Positions 8,196 to 16,848 of a DNA stretch of 27,841 nucleotides are shown in pieces. The DNA comes from an uncultured Sphingobacteriales bacterium (GTDB taxonomy: Bacteria; Bacteroidota; Bacteroidia; Chitinophagales; Chitinophagaceae). The notes under the pieces are model-generated. The model was not told the origin of the DNA, did no database searches, and worked only from the letters and a program-made list of their open reading frames with translations. Position 1 is the stretch's first letter. Every line of letters begins with the position of its first letter. The stretch is from NCBI GenBank assembly GCA_946479435.1, contig CAMLFX010000035.1, forward strand, positions 1 to 27,841, given 5' to 3'. Both the position numbers and the translations under genes were made by a program.

Positions 8196-8302
8196 ATGGT
8201 AACTGGTCAAAAGCTGTTATAAATCAGGGAATACTATTTCAATTGGTTTGGGTTGGCATAATTGTGTTATTGTGGTTGGCGAATACAAAATCACATATAA
8301 TT

Positions 8303-8842
8303 ATGAAGAAAATTCTTTTATTAGCGATGATGAGTTTGTGCGTAACCGGTGCGTTCGCACAACAAAAAGGCAGGCCGGTGTCTGCAAGCGGTTCAGCTGT
8401 AAATGGTAATGTAGGCCTGGGTATAAGGCTGACACCAGACGGTGGTGGTTTTACAGGTAAATTCTTTTTAAACCGATATGTGGCTATAGAAGCCCAACTT
8501 AATGCAGGTGGTATTTTCCAGTTTGAAGGTGAAAGCTTTAACGCGGTAGGTTTGGTTGAATACCATATTGCTTTGCCTGACCCATCGTGGCGTATATACT
8601 TTGGTGGTGGTTTACACACCGGTGTGTGGGACCGTGGCCGCTACTGGGATGATAATGATAATGTTTGGCGAGATGGCGGCAGGCCGTTATTTGGTATAGA
8701 TGCCGTAGGCGGTGTAGAATATGCCTTTAAGAAAATACCATTGGGCCTGAGTGCCGATATTAAACCGGCTATCAACTTCGCACCCGATGTTGACTTTTTT
8801 CCGCACAACATATTTGGTGTAGCAGCACGCTTCTATTTTTAG
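8303..8842 (+). CDS. Small secreted beta-barrel-like (outer membrane) protein
   Basis: The 179-residue protein has a clear signal peptide (about 1-20, MKKILLLAMM to AFAQ). The mature part alternates hydrophobic and polar residues in short strands rich in Gly and aromatics, with repeated strand-turn patterns such as YIFGGGLHTGVW-like and FGIDAVGGVEYAF. It ends in an aromatic residue (ARFYF), typical of outer-membrane barrels recognised by the BAM complex. The size suggests eight strands. An acidic, aromatic loop near residues 114-127 (RYWDDNDNVWRDGG) would lie outside. The frame is open to 8138, but ATG 8303 begins the signal peptide. It is divergent from kynU over 134 bases and is closed by a strong terminator. 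Function unknown. Confidence 0.82.
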   Translation: MKKILLLAMMSLCVTGAFAQQKGRPVSASGSAVNGNVGLGIRLTPDGGGFTGKFFLNRYVAIEAQLNAGGIFQFEGESFNAVGLVEYHIALPDPSWRIYFGGGLHTGVWDRGRYWDDNDNVWRDGGRPLFGIDAVGGVEYAFKKIPLGLSADIKPAINFAPDVDFFPHNIFGVAARFYF

Positions 8843-8886
8843 CCGAACGGGATATAATATTCACCGATAAAGGGATGATTTAACCG

Positions 8887-8920
8887 ATAAAATGACGGCA
8901 TTGGCCGTCATTTTATATTT
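8887..8920 (+). terminator. Strong intrinsic terminator after the barrel protein
   Basis: A perfect 13-bp stem pairs ATAAAATGACGGC (8887-8899) with GCCGTCATTTTAT (8904-8916) around loop ATTG. T-rich sequence follows. It lies 44 bases after the stop at 8842 and isolates the LemA operon from upstream transcription. Confidence 0.85.
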
Positions 8921-8938
8921 TAGTAAACACACAAACAC

Positions 8939-8946
8939 TACATTTG
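8939..8946 (+). promoter_or_regulatory. Candidate -7 box of the LemA-TPM operon
   Basis: TACATTTG is an exact TAnnTTTG match 16 bases before ATG 8963, just after the upstream terminator. The -33 region is T-rich but has no clear TTTG. Confidence 0.4.
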
Positions 8947-8962
8947 ATTAAAATTACAACAC

Positions 8963-9553
8963 ATGAAAAGAGGTTCTTTAGTATTATTAGTATTACTGGG
9001 TATAGTGCTTATTGGCGGGTGCATGACCTGCAATTTGCAAAAGACACTTGTGAGTACCGATGAAAACGTGAAGAGCAAGTGGGGCGAAGTACAAAACCAG
9101 TATCAACGCCGTGCAGACCTGATACCCAACCTGGTAGCAACGGTGAAAGGCGCTGCCAACTTTGAACAAAAGACACTTACTGACGTTATTAATGCCCGTG
9201 CAAAGGCAACTTCCATACAAGTGAACCCCGACCAGCTGACACCCGAAAAGCTGCGTGAATTTCAAAGCGCGCAAGGCGAACTGAGCCAGGCATTGGGCAG
9301 GCTGATGGTAGTGAGTGAAAGATACCCCGAACTGAAGGCCAACCAGAACTTTTTAGCTTTGCAAGACCAGCTGGAAGGCACTGAAAACCGTATTACTGTA
9401 GCGCGTAAAAATTACAACGACGCTGTGCAGGAATACAATACCAAGCTGCGTACCTTCCCTAATAATATATTCGGAGGCATGATGGGCTTTCAGCAAAAAG
9501 GTATGTTCCAGGCAGATGCTGGTGCACAGAAAGCACCTACAGTACAGTTCTAA
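8963..9553 (+). CDS. LemA family protein
   Basis: The 196-residue protein has an N-terminal hydrophobic segment (about 5-20) followed by the LemA helical domain. It shows the diagnostic WGEVQNQYQRRADLIPNLV (about 40-58) and the matching C-terminal helix VARKNYNDAVQEYNTKLRTFP. LemA proteins have an N-terminal membrane anchor and a long helical bundle outside; their biochemical role is not established. IGGC near residue 20 could also be read as a lipobox, so lipid anchoring is possible. It is followed after 12 bases by two TPM-domain genes, a recurrent cluster in Bacteroidota that suggests the three products act together at the cell envelope. Confidence 0.93.
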   Translation: MKRGSLVLLVLLGIVLIGGCMTCNLQKTLVSTDENVKSKWGEVQNQYQRRADLIPNLVATVKGAANFEQKTLTDVINARAKATSIQVNPDQLTPEKLREFQSAQGELSQALGRLMVVSERYPELKANQNFLALQDQLEGTENRITVARKNYNDAVQEYNTKLRTFPNNIFGGMMGFQQKGMFQADAGAQKAPTVQF

Positions 9554-9565
9554 AAAATATTAACC

Positions 9566-10021
9566 ATGGCATTTTGGAATAGAAAGCCACTACTTGACCC
9601 TGATGTGCAGGAGCAGGTAGTGGCCTGCATTCGCGAGGCGGAAAATAAAACAACAGGCGAGCTGCGTGTGTTTGTTGAAGGCCATTGCAGCTATATGAAC
9701 CCAATGGACAGGGCCTGGGAGCTATTTGAGCAACTGGGTATGCGCGAAACCGAAAGGCGGAATGCGGTATTGGTTTACCTGGCTATGAAGGATAAGCAAT
9801 TTGCCATAGTAGGCGATGAGCAGATATATATAAAAGCGGGAGGCGCACAGTTTTGGGAAGGAGCAGCGGAACACCTTAAAAATTATTTAAGAAACGGACA
9901 AATTAAGGAGGGTCTTTGTATCTGTATTACCGAATTGGGAACAGCATTAGCAAAATACTTCCCTTACGACCCAACAATAACTAAAAACGAATTACCTGAC
10001 GAAATAGTATTTGGTAAATGA
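9566..10021 (+). CDS. TPM-domain protein without signal peptide
   Basis: The 151-residue protein consists of one TPM domain. Visible elements are IREAENKTTGELRVFVEG (about 22-39), RNAVLVYLAMKDKQFAIVGDEQI and a C-terminal helical part. It lacks a signal peptide or membrane segment, so it appears cytosolic, unlike the next gene. TPM domains, named after TLP18.3, Psb32 and MOLO-1, are linked to photosystem II repair in plants and to an acid phosphatase activity in one member; the bacterial role is unclear. Its stop overlaps the next start (ATGA at 10018-10021), so the two TPM proteins are translationally coupled. Confidence 0.88.
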   Translation: MAFWNRKPLLDPDVQEQVVACIREAENKTTGELRVFVEGHCSYMNPMDRAWELFEQLGMRETERRNAVLVYLAMKDKQFAIVGDEQIYIKAGGAQFWEGAAEHLKNYLRNGQIKEGLCICITELGTALAKYFPYDPTITKNELPDEIVFGK

Positions 10022-10830
10022 TAGCGAACGTAAAAAAGTTGTGGTTGAAAAGCATAGGACTGGTGGTTTTACTGCTGGCAGGCTTTGCCGTGCATGCATC
10101 TGACAAAGATTTCCCGACGAGGCCGGAACCGCCTATGCTGGTGAATGATTTTGCAGGTATGCTAAGCACTGCTGAAGAAGCACAACTGGAACGTAAGCTG
10201 GAAGACTATGCACGTAATAGTTCAACACAAATAACGATTGTTACAATAAAAAATTTGGGCGGTTATGAAGTGGCCCAATATACATTTGAGCTGGGCAACC
10301 GCTGGGGTATAGGGCAGAAGGATAAAGACAATGGTGTGCTGATACTTACTTCATTAGAAGACAGAAAAGGATGGATAGCCGTAGGCTATGGCCTGGAAGG
10401 CAGATTGACAGATGCGCTGACCGGGCGTATATACCGCAATGAAATAGTGCCCCGCTTTAAAGAGGGCGACTATTATGGTGGGTTTGATAAAGCAGCGGAT
10501 GCTGTAATAGCCGCAACAAAAGGTGAATATACAGCCGATAAAAAAGATGCAGACAATAAGGGTAAGTTCCCTGCGGCCGTTATCATCATTATAGTTGTTA
10601 TTATATACCTCATCATTAGCCGCAGAGGCGGCGGTGGCGGTGGTGGCTACATGAGCCGCAGGGGTAGCCGCGGTTTTGGCGAAGGTTTTTTACTGGGCAG
10701 CATACTAAACAATATAGGCCGTGGCGGCGGCAGCAGCGGAGGCTGGGGTGGAGGTAGTGGCGGTGGCGGCGGCTTTGGTGGTTTTGGAGGAGGAAGCTTT
10801 GGTGGCGGTGGTGCAGGTGGCAGTTGGTAA
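10018..10830 (+). CDS. Membrane-anchored TPM-domain protein with glycine-rich tail
   Basis: The 270-residue protein has a signal peptide (about 1-27). A periplasmic TPM domain follows (about 38-170, with VNDFAGMLS, STQITIVTIKNLGGYEV, DNGVLIL and IAVGYGLEG). One transmembrane helix (about 187-200, AVIIIIVVIIYLII) precedes a strongly glycine-rich tail with Ser, Arg and Phe (about 201-270) on the cytoplasmic side. This is the YgcG-type layout of TPM domain, membrane helix and Gly-rich C-terminus. The tail is encoded by GGN repeats, a likely site of length variation. It is the last gene of the LemA-TPM-TPM operon. The 90 bases after it contain only a weak GC-poor hairpin. Confidence 0.9.
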   Translation: MIANVKKLWLKSIGLVVLLLAGFAVHASDKDFPTRPEPPMLVNDFAGMLSTAEEAQLERKLEDYARNSSTQITIVTIKNLGGYEVAQYTFELGNRWGIGQKDKDNGVLILTSLEDRKGWIAVGYGLEGRLTDALTGRIYRNEIVPRFKEGDYYGGFDKAADAVIAATKGEYTADKKDADNKGKFPAAVIIIIVVIIYLIISRRGGGGGGGYMSRRGSRGFGEGFLLGSILNNIGRGGGSSGGWGGGSGGGGGFGGFGGGSFGGGGAGGSW

Positions 10831-10920
10831 TATAATTGTCATTAATAATTAAATAACTTCCGGTGTAGGAAGATACTATTAGATTTAAGGAATCGTTATA
10901 GTATAAACCAACACCACCCT

Positions 10921-13623
10921 ATGCAGGCAAGGCTACTTGTATTGCTGTTATTTATTTTTTCTTTTTTACAGAAGGCAGCGGCCCAGAAACCTGTATGGGT
11001 CAATCAATTATCGAACAGTGGCGATGTAGATGCACGTAGTATAGCAGTAGCCCCTAATGGTAATATATACCTTACAGGCAGCTTTACCGGCAGTATTGAT
11101 ATAGACCCGTCTTTAGGCACTTACAATCTTTACAGCAATGGTGACCGCGATATATTCCTTGCCTGCTATCGCAGCGATGGTAGCTTTATATGGGGTTTTT
11201 CTTTAGGTGGTGGCGGTAACGACATTGTGAATAATGTTACTGCCGATAAAAACAGTGATCCAATTATCGTAGGACAATTCAGGGAACAGAACGTGGATTT
11301 TGACCCCGGTGCAGGTGTGCCACATTACTTACATGCGCGAGGAAATACTGATGGATTTGTTGCAAAGTATTCTACAACAGGCGGCTGGCAATGGGCCTAT
11401 AATCTTGGTGGTAATACTGAGTATGATGATATGCAATCGGTAGCAACCGATGAAGCAGCGAATGTATATATAGGAGGCAATTTTCATGGTACTATGGATA
11501 TTGATCCTAATGCAAGCAATATTGTTAACCTGAACAGCGCTAACGGCACAGGTTGCCTGATAAAGTACGATGGTGGCGGCCAGCTATTGTGGGGCTTTAC
11601 GTTTGGTGGTGGTGGTTTGAGCGGCATTGATAATACGGTTTGGGGTATGAAATATGGCAACGATGGTTATGTGTACCTGGCAGGTTGTTTTCAGGGCAAC
11701 GGCGATTTTGATCCTTCTTCCTCTTCAGCAATACTTACAGCTAATAATACTGATGGCTACATATCCAAATACGATAAAGACGGACATTACCAGTTTGCAA
11801 AAGCCATTACCGGAAATAATGGAGAGCAGCTACTGGATATTGCGCTTGATGCAGATAAGAATATTTATGTAACCGGCTATACCGAAAGTGAAAAAGTGAA
11901 TTTCAGTTCATCGTTTTCTATTAATGGGCCTAATGGCGCAAACGGGCAGCAGGATATTATTTATGCCAGATACGATAACGTAGGGAATCTTCAATGGGCC
12001 AATATAAATGGTAATGATCAAAATGATGTAGGCTGGGGTGTAACTGTAGCTAATGGCTATTTATATACAACCGGTTATTTTCAAAAAACAATAGAAGTAG
12101 GCTCGGGTACTATTACGCAAACACTTACAGGTGCAGGCCGAAATGATATATTGCTGAGCAAGTATGACCTGGATGGAAAGCTGATATGTGCATTTGCATT
12201 AGGCGATACGCTACATGATAATGGCCGGAAAATAACTGCAGATGCAGGAGGTGATATATTAGTGTGTGGGTATGTATCGCCAGGTACAGTTGATTTTGAC
12301 CCTGCTGCCGGCGTTAATAATATAAGCAGTGCCGGCCTTACAGATGGTTTCCTGGTAAAATATAAATGGAACGTAGCAGGTGCGCCTGATGGTTATCTTA
12401 TTGGCGATAGTGTTTGCGAAGGCAGCACTGCGTATGTGAAATTTATTGCCACAGCGGGTTCAGGGCCATTCGATATACAATACAGCGATGGTACGAACAC
12501 CTATATAGTAAAAGGGCTTGAGAACGGGCAGAAGTTTCCGCTACAAGGCACGGTATCTAAGAATACTGTTTATACACTTACATACATAAAGTCCGCAGGG
12601 TTATGCGTACCTATAACTGAGCCGGGTACACCGGTACAAATTACGGTGTTGCCAAGGCCGTATGTATTTGCTGGTAATGATACAAGTGTATGCCCCGGTG
12701 CAAACATACAATTGCATGGTGCCGGTGATGGCCTGATAAAGTGGTATCCTGCTGAAGGTTTATCGAATACAAACATACCAGACCCACTTATCACCATTCG
12801 GGATACCACAACGAAATATTTAACAGTCACAAACCAGTATGGTTGTACTGATACCGATGATGTGGTTATTTCTGTTATTGGTTTTAAACCTGTAACTGCT
12901 GAAACTGTTTATTTATGTTTTGGCAGTTCAACACAGCTATTTGTAACAGGCGGTGGCGACCAGTTCTTATGGTCGCCGACAGATTCTCTTTATCCTGCTG
13001 ATGTTGCTTATCCTTACGTTTGGTGCAAAACAAATAAGCATTATACCGTTGTTGTAAGCGATACAAAATGCAATAGGGATACCACACTGTCTGTTGATGT
13101 ACTTATCAATCCGTTACCTGAAATAATTGTTGATGTAAAAGATATTGATTGCGGTTTGCCGCGTGGACAGTTAATAGCACATGGGGCGGTATCGTACAGA
13201 TGGCAACCTGCAACAGGGTTGAGTAGTGATACTTCTGCTGCACCTATAGTAGATGTTGATGCTGCTACAGGCTATATAGTAACAGGCGTAGATGCAAATG
13301 GGTGTGCAGATACTACAAGTGCAACACTAAAAGTATTTGAAGGTAAAGGACGTTTATTTGCACCCGATGCATTTACACCCAATACCGACGGTAAGAATGA
13401 TAAATACAGGGTAAGGATACCGGGGGATATATACCGGTATGAATTGCGCATATACAATAGGTGGGGGCAGCAAGTGTACAAAGGACTAGACCCCAATAAT
13501 GGTTGGGATGGCATATTTATGGGGTACGAAGCGCCCATAGGTACATATTACTATTATTACAAAGCGGTATCGAGTATATGTAATGAGCTTGAAGGGCAAG
13601 GTGATCTGCAACTTATACGCTGA
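10921..13623 (+). CDS. T9SS type B cargo protein with probable seven-bladed beta-propeller
   Basis: The 900-residue protein has a signal peptide (about 1-21). A repeat region (about 22-485) carries a D-x-DP motif at residues 60, 126, 193, 262 and 458. Degenerate equivalents sit near 327 and 391, giving seven repeats spaced 64-69 residues apart. This resembles SBBP-type propeller repeats (VYLAGCF, IYVTGY, DGFLVKY). Ig/PKD-like segments follow (about 490-805). The C-terminus (about 812-900) is a gliding-motility-associated type B sorting domain: DAFTPNTDGKNDKYRV, RIYNRWGQQVY, NGWDG and PIGTYYYYYKA. T9SS exports such proteins across the outer membrane and may attach them to the surface or release them. 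Ligand unknown. It is transcribed alone. Confidence 0.92.
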   Translation: MQARLLVLLLFIFSFLQKAAAQKPVWVNQLSNSGDVDARSIAVAPNGNIYLTGSFTGSIDIDPSLGTYNLYSNGDRDIFLACYRSDGSFIWGFSLGGGGNDIVNNVTADKNSDPIIVGQFREQNVDFDPGAGVPHYLHARGNTDGFVAKYSTTGGWQWAYNLGGNTEYDDMQSVATDEAANVYIGGNFHGTMDIDPNASNIVNLNSANGTGCLIKYDGGGQLLWGFTFGGGGLSGIDNTVWGMKYGNDGYVYLAGCFQGNGDFDPSSSSAILTANNTDGYISKYDKDGHYQFAKAITGNNGEQLLDIALDADKNIYVTGYTESEKVNFSSSFSINGPNGANGQQDIIYARYDNVGNLQWANINGNDQNDVGWGVTVANGYLYTTGYFQKTIEVGSGTITQTLTGAGRNDILLSKYDLDGKLICAFALGDTLHDNGRKITADAGGDILVCGYVSPGTVDFDPAAGVNNISSAGLTDGFLVKYKWNVAGAPDGYLIGDSVCEGSTAYVKFIATAGSGPFDIQYSDGTNTYIVKGLENGQKFPLQGTVSKNTVYTLTYIKSAGLCVPITEPGTPVQITVLPRPYVFAGNDTSVCPGANIQLHGAGDGLIKWYPAEGLSNTNIPDPLITIRDTTTKYLTVTNQYGCTDTDDVVISVIGFKPVTAETVYLCFGSSTQLFVTGGGDQFLWSPTDSLYPADVAYPYVWCKTNKHYTVVVSDTKCNRDTTLSVDVLINPLPEIIVDVKDIDCGLPRGQLIAHGAVSYRWQPATGLSSDTSAAPIVDVDAATGYIVTGVDANGCADTTSATLKVFEGKGRLFAPDAFTPNTDGKNDKYRVRIPGDIYRYELRIYNRWGQQVYKGLDPNNGWDGIFMGYEAPIGTYYYYYKAVSSICNELEGQGDLQLIR

Positions 13624-13653
13624 TGGCATAACTTAATTATATTTAGCGCAGTT

Positions 13654-14505
13654 ATGCATGTAACCAAGAATTTTCTGGTAGAAGGAGCTGATGGAAAGCC
13701 AATGGCTACTGATATATTTTATTTGAATACCCGAGTAGCTAAACCCGTCATCATTTATTCGCATGGGTTTAATGGCTTTAAAGATTGGGGTAATTTTGAT
13801 CTCATAGCTTCGCAATTTGCCTCTCAGGGCTTTGTTTTCGTCAAGTTCAATTTCTCCCACAACGGCACCTCGCCAGCGCATCCCGAAGACTTTACAGACC
13901 TTGAATCTTATTCGGAGAACAACTACACAAAAGAACTGGAAGACCTGGGTAAGGTCATAACCTGGGTTTCAGCCCCGGACAATGAGCATGCTGGTCATCT
14001 TGATACAAACAGAATATACTTAATAGGGCATAGTATGGGCGGCGGTATATCGATATTAAAAGCAGCGGAAGACAGACGCGTGAAAGCTCTGGTAACCTGG
14101 GCCTCAATAAGTGAATGCCGTACGCCCTGGGGTAGCTGGCCTTCTGAAAAAATAAAAGAATGGATAGATAAAGGTGTGCAATATGTGCGGAATAGCCGTA
14201 CAGGACAAGATATGCCGTTGAAATATCAATTGTTTGACGACTACCAGTTCAATAAACAGCGCCTAGATATAGAACGGGCAATAAAACAGCTCGAGGTTCC
14301 GTTATTGATATGTCACGGTTTAAGCGATACATCGTTAAGTGTAGATAAAGCATACAAACTGCACGAATGGAAACCGGAAGCAGAGTTGTTTCTGGTAGAT
14401 TCAGACCATGTATTTGGTAGAAAGCACCCCTGGACTGCAGCGACGCTACCCGATGCTATGCAAATGATAGTAATCAGGACAATTGATTTTTTGGAAAAAG
14501 TGTAA
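13654..14505 (+). CDS. Alpha/beta hydrolase
   Basis: The 283-residue protein is a cytoplasmic serine hydrolase of the alpha/beta fold. The strand-turn HGFNGFKDWGNFD (about 37-49) holds the oxyanion region. The nucleophile elbow is GHSMGG with S127. The likely acid is D225 (GLSDTSL) and the base H252 (DSDHVFG). A lid region lies between about 152 and 212. There is no signal peptide. It resembles the dipeptidyl-peptidase/acylaminoacyl-peptidase-like or esterase branch; the substrate cannot be predicted. A TATATTTA sequence just upstream of ATG 13654 could be a -7 box. Confidence 0.9.
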   Translation: MHVTKNFLVEGADGKPMATDIFYLNTRVAKPVIIYSHGFNGFKDWGNFDLIASQFASQGFVFVKFNFSHNGTSPAHPEDFTDLESYSENNYTKELEDLGKVITWVSAPDNEHAGHLDTNRIYLIGHSMGGGISILKAAEDRRVKALVTWASISECRTPWGSWPSEKIKEWIDKGVQYVRNSRTGQDMPLKYQLFDDYQFNKQRLDIERAIKQLEVPLLICHGLSDTSLSVDKAYKLHEWKPEAELFLVDSDHVFGRKHPWTAATLPDAMQMIVIRTIDFLEKV

Positions 14506-14551
14506 TCATTTCAATACTTCCGCTGTTTAAATATGATATGTATTATATTTA

Positions 14552-14567
14552 GTTATATCATTATAAC
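14552..14567. repeat. Inverted repeat upstream of the desaturase gene (possible operator)
   Basis: GTTATA and TATAAC are perfect inverted arms around TCAT. The site lies just downstream of a TATATTTA sequence (14544-14551) that could be the -7 box, and 59 bases before the start codon. It could be a dimeric repressor site or chance in AT-rich DNA. Confidence 0.25.
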
Positions 14568-14626
14568 AACTAACTATTAACAAATAAAGTTCTATCTTCA
14601 TCGCATACCAAATATCAAATCGAACA

Positions 14627-15775
14627 GTGCAGACTGCAATAACAAAAAAACAAATAGTAAAATTTGCGCCTAAGGGTGAGGAAAGTTTTTATGACGCCAT
14701 TAAAAAAGACGTCGAAGAGTATTTTGCTAATAACCATCTTAGCAAACACGCCAATACTACGATGAAGATAAAAACCATCGTTATGGTATCTCTTTATTTT
14801 GTTCCGTTTGCAGTTATATTAAGTGGCCTTGGCGCTGTTAGCCCATGGCTTTTTTACGGTTTGTGGATAACAATGGGTATAGGTATAGTAGGAATTGGTG
14901 CATCCGTAATGCACGATTCTAACCATGGGGCCTATTCCGAGAATGGCAATGTAAATAAAGCGTTGGGTGCTTTGCTAAACCTGATAGGTGGCTACGACCA
15001 AAACTGGAAAATACAACACAACATACTACACCATACTTATACCAACCTTGATGGTTTGGATGAGGATATAGAAGGTACTGTACTTATACGTATGTCTCCG
15101 CACAGGCCTCTGTGGCGTATCCATAAATACCAGCATATTTATTCATGGTTCCTGTATTCTTTGATGAATGTGATGTGGGTATTTGTAAAAGATTACAAAC
15201 TGATCTTCCGTTATCATAAAAACGATCTTTTACGCAAGCAAAAGCTAACCCTGAGAAAGGCGCTTATAGAAGTAACGGTTATCAAGTCGTTATACCTTAT
15301 TGTTACACTTGGTGTGCCGTTGCTGGTTTCGGGCATGGAAGTGTACCAGGTGTTGCTGGGCTTCCTGTTCATGCACATGGTAGCAGGGCTTTCATTAGCT
15401 TGTATATTTCAGCCGGCGCACGTTATGGAAACATCTGGCTTTGAACAACCTTCTGACGAAATGAAAATGGAAAATAGCTGGGCCGTTCATCAGCTATTGA
15501 ATACTACCAATTTTGCGCCTAATAGCACTATAACTTCATGGTTTATTGGTGGGTTGAATTACCAGATAGAACACCACTTGTTCCCTCAAATATGTCACGT
15601 ACATTATCCTGAGCTGTCGAAAATAGTAAGGAAAGCTGCTGAAGAGCGCGGCTTACCATACAACGTGCAGCCTACGGTAATGAAAGCATTGCTGGGGCAT
15701 GCAAACATGTTGCGTGTATTAGGTAGCCAACGCCTTTTTGAAAAGGCATATCCCGGCGTATTGGTTGCCAGCTAG
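14627..15775 (+). CDS. Membrane fatty acid desaturase (front-end/acyl-lipid type)
   Basis: The 382-residue protein carries the three histidine boxes of membrane di-iron desaturases: HDSNH (H96-H100), HNILHH (H131-H136) and QIEHH (Q313-H317). The Gln replacing the first His of the third box is typical of front-end and linoleoyl-CoA-type desaturases. Hydrophobic stretches near 50-93 and 215-260 form the membrane part. No cytochrome b5 domain is fused, so an external electron donor is needed. The start is GTG 14627; no in-frame ATG lies between it and the conserved KFAPKGEESFYDAI segment, and the first internal ATG (residue 46) would remove that segment. It converges on the App1-like gene so tightly that both stops share CTAG (15772-15775). 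The regiospecificity cannot be read from sequence. Confidence 0.92.
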   Translation: MQTAITKKQIVKFAPKGEESFYDAIKKDVEEYFANNHLSKHANTTMKIKTIVMVSLYFVPFAVILSGLGAVSPWLFYGLWITMGIGIVGIGASVMHDSNHGAYSENGNVNKALGALLNLIGGYDQNWKIQHNILHHTYTNLDGLDEDIEGTVLIRMSPHRPLWRIHKYQHIYSWFLYSLMNVMWVFVKDYKLIFRYHKNDLLRKQKLTLRKALIEVTVIKSLYLIVTLGVPLLVSGMEVYQVLLGFLFMHMVAGLSLACIFQPAHVMETSGFEQPSDEMKMENSWAVHQLLNTTNFAPNSTITSWFIGGLNYQIEHHLFPQICHVHYPELSKIVRKAAEERGLPYNVQPTVMKALLGHANMLRVLGSQRLFEKAYPGVLVAS

Positions 15776-16809
15776 GTTTCACTGACATTTATCAGCCCGA
15801 ATTGCTTGGAGTGGGTAATGGCTTCTGCACTATGCTTGAAATAGCATACTTCAGTGTTCATAGCTCTTATACTCTGTGCTATTTCTTCAATAGGTTGTTT
15901 ACGGCTTTTGCGTACATGCCTTAGGTACACACAAACTATTCTACCGGGAAAAGTCTCCACTATTGATTTGTATATATAGGGATCTTGCTGTGTGTCATCG
16001 CCCAGCAGTACAAATTTTCTATGTGGAAACTCTTTGAGTAAACGGGCAATACGCATGAACTTACCTGAGTGCTTGCCCTGGCCGGTGGACAAGAGTTGAT
16101 GCCATTGTTTTAGCTGGCTAAGCAGGAAAACGCCTTCAGGCAGTTCGTAGCTGCGGCAAAATTCTTTCAGGTATTCGTAAAGGTTCCATTCGCTGCTGGA
16201 AACAAAAAAGAATGGATTTTGCGTGTCGTTCGCAGCAGTAGAGTTAGCTAATAACTGGTAGTGTTTTACCACGCCTTCAAAAGGCCTTCGTGTACGTGCA
16301 TTCTTGGTTAGCATCACATATAACCGTTTACGCCATTTGGATGAGTGTGATATCAGGAACGTATCATCAATATCGGATACGTATGCATACTGGGTCATAT
16401 AAGGCACCATTATCTTCCCCTCTCCCTTTAGGCGCAGTCCCTTATCGGTTATTGCCGTTACCTCAATATTAGTCCAGCCTTTTTCAAGAGGTACTTCCGA
16501 TTTCCACTCCAGTTTAAAAAAGCCATCAGTATCAGTAGTTGTTTCTATTAGTTGATGATGCCATTGCAACTGTACTTTTACGCCGGAATAAGGCTTGGGC
16601 AGAAACAAACGGATTAACGATACTGTATTGCTGATAAAATTTTTTCTGTAGGTGCGTTTGGGTAACGGCGACCGTTTGAATACATGTCCGTAAACCAATA
16701 GCATATCTTCATCGCCATAGCCATGATATACCTTAACTGCAGGTTGCGGATGCATTCTCATCCAGTAACTTAATTTATTACGGATATGTTGATAAAAGTT
16801 ATCGGGCAT
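15772..16809 (-). CDS. App1-like phosphatidate phosphatase (DUF2183)
   Basis: The 345-residue protein has the HAD-like catalytic core of yeast App1 (DUF2183). The catalytic motif is YVSDIDDTFL with D146 and D148, and FFFVSSSEWNLY and FVLLGDDTQQDP lie further on. An N-terminal beta-sandwich-like part (about 25-135, with LPKPYSGVKVQL and TDTDGFFKLEW) precedes it. The family dephosphorylates phosphatidate to diacylglycerol in a magnesium-dependent way; bacterial members are little studied. There is no signal peptide, so it is cytoplasmic or peripheral. It is divergent from the diacylglycerol-kinase-like gene with only 39 bases between the start codons. Confidence 0.9.
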   Translation of the reverse strand: MPDNFYQHIRNKLSYWMRMHPQPAVKVYHGYGDEDMLLVYGHVFKRSPLPKRTYRKNFISNTVSLIRLFLPKPYSGVKVQLQWHHQLIETTTDTDGFFKLEWKSEVPLEKGWTNIEVTAITDKGLRLKGEGKIMVPYMTQYAYVSDIDDTFLISHSSKWRKRLYVMLTKNARTRRPFEGVVKHYQLLANSTAANDTQNPFFFVSSSEWNLYEYLKEFCRSYELPEGVFLLSQLKQWHQLLSTGQGKHSGKFMRIARLLKEFPHRKFVLLGDDTQQDPYIYKSIVETFPGRIVCVYLRHVRKSRKQPIEEIAQSIRAMNTEVCYFKHSAEAITHSKQFGLINVSET

Positions 16810-16848
16810 GGTTACTCCTGAGCTGGTCTGCTTTTTATAATACCTTTA

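Noticed and set aside
8862..8891. Two copies of ACCGATAAA near 8862 and 8883
   Set aside because: Only nine bases long and two copies, partly inside the terminator flank. Not enough for a repeat element or operator.
10627..10830. GGN-rich tract as a microsatellite or CRISPR-like repeat
   Set aside because: It is coding sequence for the glycine-rich tail typical of TPM/YgcG proteins, with no regular spacers.
10857..10872. CTTCC-GGTGTA-GGAAG hairpin after the TPM gene as a terminator
   Set aside because: The 5-bp stem has no T-run behind it. Too weak to call.
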